Of a stretch of 64,000 nucleotides of DNA, positions 33,903 to 44,661 are shown piece after piece (positions within the stretch are counted from its first letter, which is position 1; every line of letters starts with the position of its first letter). The position numbers were made by a program, and so were the translations under genes. The notes under the pieces are model-generated. The model had not been told where the DNA came from, searched no databases, and saw nothing but the letters and a program-made list of their open reading frames with translations. The stretch is from Brachionus rotundiformis (taxonomy: Eukaryota; Rotifera; Eurotatoria; Ploima; Brachionidae): the NCBI GenBank assembly GCA_016802295.1, contig JAESIW010000207.1, forward strand, positions 2,472,239 through 2,536,238. Direction: 5' to 3'.

Positions 33903-34275
33903 GGTATTGTGAATTTCAAAAACAAAAAGAACAAAAATTCTTCCTATTTTGGTAAATTAAAATTTACTAAAATAAAATATATTTAATAAAATACTGCAAC
34001 TTAATGCAACATACTTTGTTACATCTTTTTTAACAAAAATGAATACTTTTTTTTCTTATTTTTAAGTAAACAAAATCAATAATCAATTTAAGTCTTATTA
34101 ATGATTTTCTTTTGTCTTTTATCTACATCAGAAAAATTATTTTTGGTAAAAAGATGCAACAAAGTATGTTGCATTAAGTTGCAGTATTTTATTAAATATA
34201 TTTTATTTTAGTAAATTTTAATTTACCAAAATAGGAAGAATTTTTGTTCTTTTTGTTTTTGAAATTCACAATACC
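33903..34275. mobile_element. Foldback MITE, Mutator-like, with 9-bp target duplication
   Basis: Two near-perfect inverted arms of about 128 bp (33903-34030 and 34147-34275) start GGTATTGTGAATTTCAAAAA and surround ~115 bp of spacer. A perfect 9-bp direct repeat TTATTTTCT flanks the element at 33894-33902 and 34276-34284. Long terminal inverted repeats with 9-bp duplications are the hallmark of Mutator-like (MULE) elements. No transposase frame is present, so it is non-autonomous. The high arm identity suggests a recent insertion. Confidence 0.88.
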
Positions 34276-34284
34276 TTATTTTCT

Positions 34285-35396
34285 TCACCATAAAAATGTC
34301 CAAGCTGCTTAAGATTTTATTTATATTTTATTTAGATATTCAATAAGATGGCGCTCATTTAGTGTATTTATTGTTCTATGGTGTTTTGAAGCTAACTGCA
34401 GTCTTTATTAATTCATATTTTCATGAATTTTTGTCTTCCAATTGGTAACTGTTTTTGGTGGCTTCTTTTTTTATTATACGTTAAAAAGTTTACCAAGTGA
34501 CAAGTCTTATATATCCTATGTTTTATTTACTGCAAGAAGAATTAAGCAAGAAAGATAGAATAGATATTGATATATTTTTTAAAAGCAATTTAGTTTATTT
34601 ACAATTCCTTTAAATAATTATTATTATTATTTGTAGCAGTTGTAGTAGTAAGAGTAGTAGTACTTGATGCGACATTTAATATGAGTGTCTGAGTCCACCA
34701 CAGTCATTTGACAGTGTGAACCTGTTGCAGGATGATAATTTTTTTTTAAATTTATTATTTGTCTATTTCACTTTTTCTAATTAAAATAAAGAGATAGTGT
34801 AATTTTTTGTTTTTTTCTTTAATTTAAATCTTTTATAAATAAATTAATTAATTAATCAAAATTTATTGTGTGGAAAAGTTAAGCAGTCAAGTAACTGGCC
34901 ATGATTTATCTCGACCGCGGCATTGTCAAAAATATTTACATATAAAATTTTTTAAATTTAATTTATTAACTGATCATGTGATTAAGAAATATTTTTTTCT
35001 TTTATTAAAAACATTTAATTCGAAAGTATTGTTGAAATGGAACCTTTTGTTTAAAAATAATTAAAGTTAATAATAAATATTTCGTTCATTTTTTTATTTA
35101 AAAAAGAATATTTTTTCATCTAATTTTTGATTTTAATTAAAAAATAATAAAATAAGTTTTAAAATAAACAATTTATTCCAAGTAAATCCAAATGACTGGC
35201 TAACAAATCAGCATAAAAATAAAAACTATTTTAGTCAAAATTGTTCCAAAAGCAATTTAGCATTTTCTTTGGAAACAAAAATCCAGTTTTAAGAGCAGGC
35301 CAGAAGTATATCGGCCCACGATTATCATTTATTCACAATAAATATTTTTCCGATAAAAAAAATATACAAAACAATATAATATATTAATTATTAAGT
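34285..35396. other. AT-rich intergenic region
   Basis: No gene is supportable. A short (ATT)n run and a GTAGTAGTA-rich patch lie at about 34615-34665 and may be the tail of an old retroelement. Confidence 0.45.
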
Positions 35397-37358
35397 CTAA
35401 TTATTAACATTAGGACTCTCTATTTTCTCGAGCCTTCTGCGCCTAATTACATCACTCTCATTTTCGGACTGCTTGCTTGTACAAGCAGTGGATTCGGCCG
35501 AACTGCCCGCCAGGCCTTCGAACACATTCTTTTCGTCCTCTGGTGACTCTTTTTTAACCTCGGACGAAGAGAAACTTTTATCCTCTTGTGAACTTACCAA
35601 ATTGAGGTCATTCTCAATCCGGGTCTTCTTTCCGCTCAAGTTTTCCAAATGACTTAAATAAGATAGATTTAATTTCTATTACTTATTGAAAATGGTAATA
35701 ATTTTTTGCTTTTACCAACCTACTAGCAGCACACATGTTCATGTACTGTTGCATTTGGAGCATGGAGGTGTTTAAGAGGACACTTATGTTGCGAAGACAG
35801 TGGATCCTGGCCTCGACGTTGTGTCTCTCTTGGCCTTCCATTGCATTCAAGTCTTCGGTCGAGAGTGCGGACAGATTGAGTGGTGGGAGAGGAGGCGGCA
35901 TGAAGGCAAATGGTGGCAATGGTGCGCCAAACGAAAACCCGCCCAAGGGACCAAGTGTTTGGGCGAAATCGGCCGTGAACGGAATGTGAGCTCTATTGGC
36001 GTGTATGAACGGCTGATTTGGATTGACGTTTGGCTGAGGACCAGTGTTTAGAGGTGGCTGCGGCCCGGCTTGTTGTGGTGCCGGTGCCTGCTGCGCTTGT
36101 TGAGCGAAATTTGGCTGTGCTGGCTGAGCAGCAGGTGGGTTGTTGAGCCTAAGTATTGACGTTCTGCATGTAGGACACGTTTGCTGTCTCTGGAACCAGG
36201 ATCTGAGACAATTCTTGTGAAATATGTGGTCGCATGGCAATTTTTTGATTTGTTGGGGACCCTCGTTTGTGCTGGCCATCTCTTCTCGGCAAATGATGCA
36301 AATTGTGTCCGAGTATGAGCTCAGCTGTTCAGGCGTGACATCCGGGTACATGATGTTCAAGTTGCGGATGGCGCGGCGCGATTGAACCACGTCGTTGAGC
36401 GACTTTTTGAATGAACGCAGCGCCAGGTACATGGGCCGAATGGCAAACAAGGGGAATGTGTGTATCTTGATCATAATGGACATGAAAGTCAAGTAGAGAA
36501 AGACGCGCACAAATCCGAGAACCAGCTCGCTGTGCAATATGTAAATGCCTTTGTTTTCCCAGGGGTTTTCGCTCTGCAGGTCCACTGTGTGAAGCAAGTA
36601 CTTGGTCATGGTGCTGAGCATGTTGATGAACAGAATGGCGTACTCAAAGCCGAACACAAGCTGGACCGATGCGCCTTTGGTCACTGTGTGCTGATAGGCA
36701 ATGTTCACAAAGTTCAGATCCAACAAAGAGAGCAGAATCATCAAGCCAAGGATGCGTGCATGAAACAACATGGTTATGTTGGGACTACGCTCCATCTGTC
36801 ATGCAAAATAATTAATTAATTAGCTTAGTAATTTTATTTTTGTGTTACATATTCGACCCGGTCTTCTGTCAACCAGTGAAAGCATTTGAGAAAAAGCAAC
36901 AATGTAAACATGGTGACAAATTTTGGACTAAAGTCATCGCGGAACACTGTAAATGCCAGACATGTTTCGGTAATGGCGTACCAGCTTCTTTCAAACAAGT
37001 GCTAGATAAATATATTATAAATTACATTTTTTTCATATATACAATTAAAATAGTAATCAAAATAATTTAAGTTTATTAATTAATTAATTAAGTGGGTGAG
37101 TGAATGAGTTTATTAGGGTGAGAATACCTCCAATTCAACGGCTCTCAATTCGCCAAAGAATATCCTATTCATTAATTTGCCAACTAAAAGAGTGACCACA
37201 AACGCTTGTAGATAGATGATGGCCATGCTCGAGTTGGACTTGGTCAAGTACACAATTGACGGATAGAACTGTTTTTTGTGCGAAAATGCATTTATGATTA
37301 CACCAGTGGTTAGGACAAAGCTGGCCAATACACCCAGTTCGGAACGAAATCGGGCCAT
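35397..37358 (-). CDS. SYVN1: E3 ubiquitin-protein ligase HRD1 / synoviolin
   Basis: Four exons (37128-37358, 36849-37001, 35720-36795, 35397-35652) join in frame to 571 residues. This is the ER-membrane RING ligase of ER-associated degradation, which ubiquitinates misfolded proteins as they leave the ER. The N-terminal half is hydrophobic, with several transmembrane helices and the family signatures HLFERSWYAITETCLAFTVF and FLKCFHWLTEDRVEYMERSP. The RING-H2 (~residues 294-338) is complete: CIIC, CDHIFHKNC and CPTC. A Pro/Gln-rich region follows, then an acidic Ser/Glu-rich tail ending RRRRLEKIESPNVNN. The third donor (AG|GTTGGT) is weak but is the one that keeps the frame. Its partner SEL1L lies ~12 kb downstream on the opposite strand. 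Confidence 0.96.
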
Positions 37359-38102
37359 TCTATTTCTAAATATCTTTTTTTTTATTCAATTTTAATAATT
37401 AAGAAAACAAAAATTCTAATTTCTCAAAACTAATAATTTAGTTACACGTTAACCAAATTTTATGATGATTATTGTTGAAATAATTAAGAAATTTGCATTT
37501 TTTTGTTTGATGTTTAATCAGACCAAATAAATTCAAAATGTATTCAGCTAGTGTTCATGTGTTGAAATAGCAGGCGCAAAATTAACTTAACATTTGAACA
37601 GATTTTGATTTATTTTAAACTTTCAACTGGCCAAAGCCTTTTTTTCTTATTTTTTAAAAACAACACCTTGTGTTAGCCGCGATAAATATTATGAAATATC
37701 TTTTTTTCTGATTCATTTGTTTTTATTCACCTCAATTTAAATTACCACCATTTTTTAAGGAAAAAATGTTGCCACTATAGTTAATTTTCAATTTAAACTC
37801 TAATAACTTCATAGATACACCTTAAAGATGAAGATATTTTTGAATAGATCATTAAAACATCTGCTAGAATATGCAATTTTTTTATCTAGATACTATGATT
37901 TGTACTTAGAAACACCAGTAACCACTTGTTAAAAATAATTATAGTTTTACTCGAAAAATTACTGCTGGATGACCTTATTATTTAACTTCACAAAAATATG
38001 GGACTTAAAAGATTTAAATATTGCAAGTTTAATTAATGAAATAGAAGGTCAATCTGCTGATGCCAGAGGAAATTTAGTAAAATGACCATAATTTTTTAAT
38101 AT
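37359..38102. other. Upstream/intergenic region of HRD1
   Basis: No exon is supported. It is probably the HRD1 promoter region and spacer to a coding relic. Confidence 0.45.
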
Positions 38103-38738
38103 TTAAATAGCTCGATTAAATGCTGATATGGTATCTTGTCCATTAAATGAACAATCTTTAAACTTTAAGTTTAAACTTTTAGTACCAAAATTAATGTACT
38201 CGTCAGGATTAAAGCTAATAAAAAACTTTTCCAATTGTAAAACAATATCTTCTACTCAAGTTTTATTTTTGGCTAATCTTACATTTAGCCCATTACCTGA
38301 TAGTTGTTGTTTTATATTGCAAAGAATATCATTTAAAGCTATTTTTTTAGCAAATTAATAAATTTAGCAAAGTAAAATTTTTGATCAAATTTCAGGCGCT
38401 CAGTCTTGCTCAAACATTTTTAGATGCGCAATTAAATTTCATTGCATTTTTTAGAAATTACAATCCTTTTTTTCAAAAGTTTGAAAATAAAGTTCTGAAA
38501 TGTTAAACGAATAAAAAATCAGCGATGAAATTTAATTGCGCATCTAAAAATGTTTGAGCAAGATTGAGCGCTTGAAATTTGATCAAAAATTTTACTTTGC
38601 TATAAATTTGCATTCCTCAATAACAATGCGTTTAACTTGAGCTCTTGCAGCGGAGTCATACTTTAACGTATCCTCCTTAACAAACTGTGTTCCCGGCCAA
38701 ATATGGTAAGGACCTGCGGACGCAGGTTTATCGATCAT
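38103..38738 (-). pseudogene. Coding relic interrupted by a MITE and a stop codon
   Basis: On the minus strand an ATG-started frame (38602-38738) reads PYHIWPGTQFVKEDTL and YDSAARAQVKRIVIEEC, clearly protein-like. It then runs into the MITE at 38366-38601. On the far side, after one copy of the 8-bp duplication is discounted, the same frame continues (LLKKIALNDILCNIKQQL), meets a TGA at 38256-38258, and goes on (VEDIVLQLEKFF, FKDCSFNG) to a TAA at 38103-38105. There is no splice site that would explain the break. The family is not recognised. The gene appears to have been broken by the insertion and a nonsense mutation, or it is a fragment of a larger decayed gene. Confidence 0.6.
38366..38601. 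mobile_element. MITE with ~75-bp inverted repeats and 8-bp target duplication
   Basis: Near-perfect inverted arms begin AGCAAAGTAAAATTTTTGAT and run about 75 bp. They enclose ~80 bp of AT-rich spacer. A perfect 8-bp duplication ATAAATTT flanks the element (38358-38365 and 38602-38609), which suits hAT-type transposition. The 236-bp element has no coding capacity. It sits inside an otherwise continuous coding frame on the minus strand. Confidence 0.85.
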
Positions 38739-39623
38739 TCAGGTGTATTTATTTAAATAATTAATAAGTAAATTAAAATTTAGAAAATTAAAACGAAAGG
38801 TTTTGGTAATTCAAATTTAACTAAATTTTTAAGATTATTTTAATGTTATTTTAATGATTAAAATGGAATTATGATCAAATTTTGAAAACATAAAAATATA
38901 TTTTATGATTTTGACTTTTATTTCCATATACTTTGGTTTTGAATTTAACAAAATTTTACAAAAAAATTAAAATTATTTAAAACTCTTCCTTTTTTGAATC
39001 TTGATTAGCATTTTAGATTTGTATTATTGCAAATCATTCAATGAAATATTTTTTTAACAAAAATGTATAAACTTGTTATTATTGCTTTTATATTCTAAAG
39101 TTTCTAATGGATAATAATATTGTTAAAAAAATGTCTGCCCAAAGTTTTATTCCATGTTTAGTTTAATCTTATCATATATATAAAAGCTTGAGGAAAAATG
39201 TTAGTATTCATCGAAACATGTTAGTTTAATTAAAAAATAAATTTTTATCTAAAAGTTGAGCTAGTCATATTCTACCAAGTCCGAGAAGTTGGCGCAAACT
39301 ATTTATCTAATTTAAATTAAACTATTCAAGCTAAAATAAAAAAATTTTAATTTAATTTAATTAATAAAAATTGACCAAAATATTAATCAAAAATTAATTT
39401 TGTCTTTTTTTTGGGTAAATTTAAGTAAGTCATTTATTTTATATTGATGCAATGCAAAAAGTAAAATTAAGGCTTGACCACCTGGTAATTTTTGAAAACC
39501 TAATTTTAATTCACATGCTTAAAGTTTAAACATTGGTCAAGTTTTAAGCGGTGCATGAACCAAACCTAGATTTTATTAAAACAAATATTTTAGAGTTTTG
39601 TTCAAAAACAAAAAATATAATTA

Positions 39624-39772
39624 CCGTAAATTCTCGAAACTTAGTACATGTAACTAAATCGGATTTTTTAAGTTGTTACATGTAACAAGTACCATCTCGC
39701 CCATGTTATAACTTACTTAATTTTATTAAAAATCCGATTTAGTTACATGTACTAAGTTTCGAGAATTTACGG
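39624..39772. mobile_element. Tc1/mariner-like MITE with 45-bp perfect terminal inverted repeats
   Basis: The 149-bp element starts CCGTAAATTCTCGAAACTTA and ends with the exact reverse complement. The arms match perfectly for 45 bp. It is flanked by the dinucleotide TA on both sides, the expected target duplication of Tc1/mariner elements. It has no coding capacity, and the perfect arms suggest recent activity. Confidence 0.82.
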
Positions 39773-39774
39773 TA

Positions 39775-41951
39775 CTATCATTTTGAGTAAATCTTTTGTT
39801 TTTATTTTTAAATCATTGTGACCAATAGTCTCCATAGTTTTGAATGGTCCTTATTTTTCAATATAATTTTTATCATCTAAAAAGTTAATAAATTTGTTTT
39901 TTTTGATTCATCAACTAAAAGTTTTTGATTTTCCGATGTTACCATCAATTGAACTAAATTGTCATAATTTCTATTTTATATGGATTAAATTTGATTTCAA
40001 TTTTTGTTTTAATAATGAAAAAGTTATGTAATTATTACAATAAGTTCATAAAAAATAAATCAACTATGAAAAATTAATTAACCTTAATAGAATTTCAAGA
40101 AATTGGATTTTTTATAAATATAAATTTAGCCTTTTCTTTATAGAAAAAATTCATTGTAATTTTTTGCACAAGCACCCTAAAAAATCAGGTACTAATAATA
40201 TTGTTTTGATAAGTTTTTTTTTTCTCCATGAGACCTTACAATTGTGCTAAATTATTTTTATTATTTTTATTCCAATAAACACCTTTTGGCCGATAAAAGA
40301 CAATCTTCTAAATTACTAAAATATTTTTCTCTTTGTTTTAAATATATATGATAAACACTCTGAGGCAGTCATATTTTTTGTTGTATTATTATCAACAATT
40401 AGAGCTTTTTTATTTATCTACATACCTTTAATATCCTAAAAAATAAGGATTTGTCTCAAAGTCATCAAAATTTATCATCTTATCACTTTATTAAAAAATT
40501 AAATCTCATTTTATATTTTTTTTTCTAAAATTTAAATTATTAAAAATTAAGTTTTGTAATTTGATCTCTTTTTTTTTAAATACAATAAAGCTATTAATTT
40601 TGTAGATGTAATTTATTACATAACCGACAAAAAAACAGCTTTAGAAAATAATTATTTTCTAAGTTAAGAAAATTGTGTGACAAGTTCATATTAAAGATAA
40701 AATTTAAATTATCTCATAGTTGTTTAGAAAAACAATCAAATTTAATTCTCTTTATTTTGTAAACTATTTTTTTATTAAAATTAGTTTTATTTTAATTATG
40801 GAAACAAGTGTGGTCAAATAAAATGTAAATATAAAGACTAGTAGATTTTTAATTTGTATTTTTTGATATATATTTTCGATCGAGCTGGCTCATACTAATT
40901 TTCAATTACTGGCCCATGGGATAATTATTTTAATAAAATTTATTTTTTATTTTCTAATCAAAGTAGGAGCCGTCTCTATCAATCAATTCAAAACTTGTCA
41001 AGTAAACATCCGACAACTTAAGTATTGGGGTTTTAAATTACTAAAATTGGTTTAGGAGCACACTTGGCTGATCATCTGCACAAATCTTATACCAATCTTG
41101 AATATGGTCTAATGACACATTTTAAAATTAGACAACCAATTTGAAAAACTTCAAAAGAACCAACTCAGAGCTCAGAATTCGAAGAAAACTGTGCCATATA
41201 CACACACACTAATTAGACAACCTTTGTAGTCTAATTATCAATTCCCAATCAATAGATGGAATACTAAAAACTCGATTACACAACACGTAATCTCATTTAA
41301 ATCTGAGAAAAACACCAATTCCAAAATCAAAGATTTAATTAAAAACAAAGGTGATAAGCCCATGCATATGGTAACAAGTTTATTCAAATAGCTAGCAAAA
41401 AGCCTATAAATTTTAAGGTCTTTTCAGCATTTGTTAACAAATGCCAAAACATATAATTAGATTATTATTTTTCAAAGTACTTAAACTCTAAAAAAATTAT
41501 ATTTGCTTGAATAAAATAAAAGTATAGAAATACAATTATTAAGCAATGTCAATTTAAATTGTCAATTATGTAACCATATATACATATAAATATATATGGG
41601 CAAATGATCGATGAAGAGCAAATACCAAGCAAATATCTTAATGCACTCTCGGTGGATTAGGCAACATAAAAATAGATACAACAAATATTGGAAATGCGTT
41701 TGTTATCTGTTGGATTAAAACAAACATGGTTGTAACATTATTGTCTTGATCTAATCTCATCTTTGGCAAATCCAGCAAGCTTTAGGAAATTTAATTCTTT
41801 GGATAATTTTTGTTTAAATTATCTCTTTGATGATTAATTTGAGTTTTTTTGGTCCATTTTCAAGAGATAAAAATAAATTTTTCTTTTGTTAAAAGAGATT
41901 AATTCAAAGCAAATTTCTTACCTTTTTTTTATTTGGATTTAGATTTAGGTA
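39775..41951. other. Long AT-rich intergenic region
   Basis: No gene, RNA or bounded repeat is supported. The last ~600 bases (41050-41800) are slightly less AT-rich and may hold the promoter or 5' exon of the downstream SH3-like gene, whose start codon follows an acceptor-like TTTAG. Confidence 0.45.
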
Positions 41952-42734
41952 ATGACTCGTAAGCTTGAGTTTGTGATGGACGGCGACTCGGAGCCGGATG
42001 AGACTAAACAGCAAGAGCTCCGGGTGATAACCAATTTTGACGAGCTGCGCAAACTGAGGCCTGGAAGTCGACTGCCTGTGGACATTGTGTCCGAACAAGA
42101 CCACCTTAGTCAACCATCAATTTCAATGGGAAAAAAGTACTTCAGTTTTTTACAAACAAACAAGACATTTGTAAACAAAATAACAGAGTCCATTTCATCG
42201 GCCACGTCTTCCGGCTACTCGTCCACATCCTCTTCTCCGTCTACATCGCCCAGCTACCAAGAGGACTTGTTCGTAATTGAAAACGAAGACGATATGGGAA
42301 GCAAAATGTGCAAACAAAAGAAAAACAGTAAACCAAAAACCAAGTCCAAAGGAAGACACTCTATCGGTGCTTGTCAACCCAAGTCCAGCAAAATTCTCAC
42401 TGTTTTGTTCGACTATGAGAGTCATGGAAAAGAAATGCTTGGCAACAGAATGGTTTTTTGGGTGAAAAAAGGCGAATTGGTCAAGGTGTTGAGAGATTAT
42501 GACAGTGTTTACCATCTAGTGGCCAAATGTTCGGACAACAGCATTGGTTTTTTGCCCAAAGATTACACCGTTGATCTAGTCGAAGTTAAAAATAAAGTCT
42601 TGAAAAATTCGCTCATTGTTGCCGAAAATGCCACTTATTTAGCCAAATCGAGGCTTAGTCTGGAATGTAAAAAGAGTGCCAATAGCAATTATGAAAATAG
42701 CAATAATCCACTTTTTAAGCTAACTAAGCTTTAG
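41952..42734 (+). CDS. SH3-domain-like protein
   Basis: A single coding exon of 260 residues; an acceptor-like sequence just before the ATG suggests a 5' non-coding exon. Residues 1-145 are polar and disordered, with a Ser/Thr-rich run (SSATSSGYSSTSSSPSTSPS) and Lys-rich patches. Residues ~147-212 resemble an SH3 fold: ILTVLFDYESHGKEML in place of the ALYDY motif, KKGELVKVLRDYD (RT/n-Src region), and GFLPKDYTVDL corresponding to the final G-x-x-P-x-N-Y-V strand. The insert after DYES and the missing central Trp are unusual. It is likely a small adaptor; the partner is unknown. Confidence 0.75.
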   Translation: MTRKLEFVMDGDSEPDETKQQELRVITNFDELRKLRPGSRLPVDIVSEQDHLSQPSISMGKKYFSFLQTNKTFVNKITESISSATSSGYSSTSSSPSTSPSYQEDLFVIENEDDMGSKMCKQKKNSKPKTKSKGRHSIGACQPKSSKILTVLFDYESHGKEMLGNRMVFWVKKGELVKVLRDYDSVYHLVAKCSDNSIGFLPKDYTVDLVEVKNKVLKNSLIVAENATYLAKSRLSLECKKSANSNYENSNNPLFKLTKL

Positions 42735-43782
42735 CGTGTAGAAATTTATTTAAATAATTATTCTTTGTTTTTTTGGTGAATTTAGACAAAAATATATTTT
42801 TTTATAATTATTTATTTGTTCAAAACCCTAAATAAATATAAAAATTTTTAAATAAAATTAATTTTTTATTTTTATTCATTAACACTTAAAAGAAAATTAA
42901 GTCCTTATAATTAAGTAATTTGAGGTAATTGATTATAGGATCTATTTGTGAAAGCTGAAATTTCACCATTGAAAATGATCTTATCCTAATAAGCCAACGT
43001 TGTATATTTATCAACTTCCCTGATAATTCCACTTGAAGCATTATAAAATTTAAATTTCTTAAATTAAACTCAACTAATTTATTATTTTTTTTTTAACTTT
43101 ATTAAGTGTCTAAAATGAAAGACTCTCCATTGCAACTTACCAATATTTTGCCTAAACAATTTTTTAAATAAATAATAATTAAATTTGATACATCACCTAC
43201 ACTCGTTATAATCAATTAGTTATATCAAATAACCAGTTATTTATATTCGACCCTAAAAATTTAGCAAATTTTTGGTTACTTTTTAATTTTCAAAAATATA
43301 ATCTTTTTTTAATAGCTTTAAATTTTTAGTTGATTTATATTTTCAAACATATTCTTATGTCAACTTAGAAGCAAATTATTTTTTATTAAAAAACAGATAA
43401 ATTTTAATTTTTTGAATTACTGTTTGATGAACTAGTAAAAACATAAGGGTATTTTATTGTTATATAAAATAATTTTTTTCTTAAAAGATATCAAAAACGA
43501 CATGGCAAAGAATAATTTCTGATTTTTCACATGGCTTCATATCGATTAAGAAGCACGCAAATCTATCTCAAAAGAAAATTATTTTTTTTTCAAAAGCTTT
43601 TCAAAGAATTCTCTTAATAATTGATTTTTCTTTAATTCATTAAGACAAGGATATGAAATTTATTTCTATCATTAAGTTCTAATATAATATTAAATAATTT
43701 TGTCAATTGGTCTAGGCCTTATGACGAATCAAATTATTAATCTTTTGTATTTATTTCTATACATTGATATATAATTTTTGAT
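42735..43782. other. AT-rich intergenic region
   Basis: Nothing beyond the 3' untranslated region of the SH3-like gene is recognised. Confidence 0.5.
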
Positions 43783-44306
43783 ATAAAATAAAACTCTGCA
43801 GAAAATCCAAAACAGGATCTTAAAAATAATTAAATTCTTTCCGTTAAAGACTTCAGTACGCACGATACACAAAGTACTCAAGCTTGACACAATCGAAGAA
43901 AGGGCAAATCACTTGTTTGTCAAATTCATAGAAAGTAAATCCAAACAAGAATTTATAGCCAAAGAAATTCACGCATACGTGCAAACTGTTTCCTACTCAG
44001 ATCCCAAAAGATTCAAAACACCAATTGACGTATTCCACGAAATCAAACTCAAGAAAAACAATTAATCTGTCTTAAATCCCATTGTAAATATCTTTATCTG
44101 AACCTTTGTACATCGCTATATAACAATTTGTTTCAATTAATTCTACTTTTTTTGTAAAATTCAATTTTTAACTTAATCTAATTTTGTAAAAAATCTAATT
44201 TTTTCAAACAAGAGGGTTTAAACGGAGGCTTGCGCCATTCGGACGAACCCTGGGGTCTTCCCCTCAATTATATATTTAAAAAAAAATAAATAAATAAAAT
44301 AAAACT
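43783..44306 (+). mobile_element. 5'-truncated non-LTR retrotransposon with 13-bp target duplication
   Basis: The insert (43796-44293) is flanked by an exact 13-bp duplication ATAAAATAAAACT. It begins in frame with the last ~90 residues of a LINE-like ORF2, starting LQKIQNRILKIIKFFPLKTS and including LKLDTIEERANHLFVKFI, and stops at TAA near 44064. A ~220-nt 3' untranslated region with a GC-richer block (near 44220-44265) and an A-rich TAAA tail follow. The C-terminal motif style fits Jockey/CR1-type elements (inferred). The intact frame and duplications mean a fairly recent insertion by target-primed reverse transcription. Confidence 0.85.
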
Positions 44307-44661
44307 TCAACAATTATCTGTTTTAATTTAAACGAAAAAAAAATTGCTTTCCTTTTACGGCATTGAAAATTTGGTTGATAATTAAAAATAATTAAAAAGA
44401 TTAACTCAATTAATTTTTTTATCAATTTGAAAAATATAATTACTAAAATATAAACTAATTAGTTCAATAATCGAATTAGTCAAAATAATTATAATAGAAT
44501 AATTTAATAATTAGTTTAATAAATTATTAAACAATTTAAAACAACCCTTTGAACAAAGCCAGTCTTTTCAACTAAATCTTTTGAAATATTCATATAATTA
44601 AACAAAAATAAATAATTAAAATAATTTATTAGAAAAATTGACTAGATTAATAAAAAATAAA

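Noticed and set aside
34870..35064. Small plus-strand frame downstream of the MULE-type MITE
   Set aside because: No conserved features, and its codon content matches background A/T runs.
36460..37070. Plus-strand frames opposite HRD1
   Set aside because: They are shadows of the HRD1 exons, which are confirmed by the RING and transmembrane signatures.
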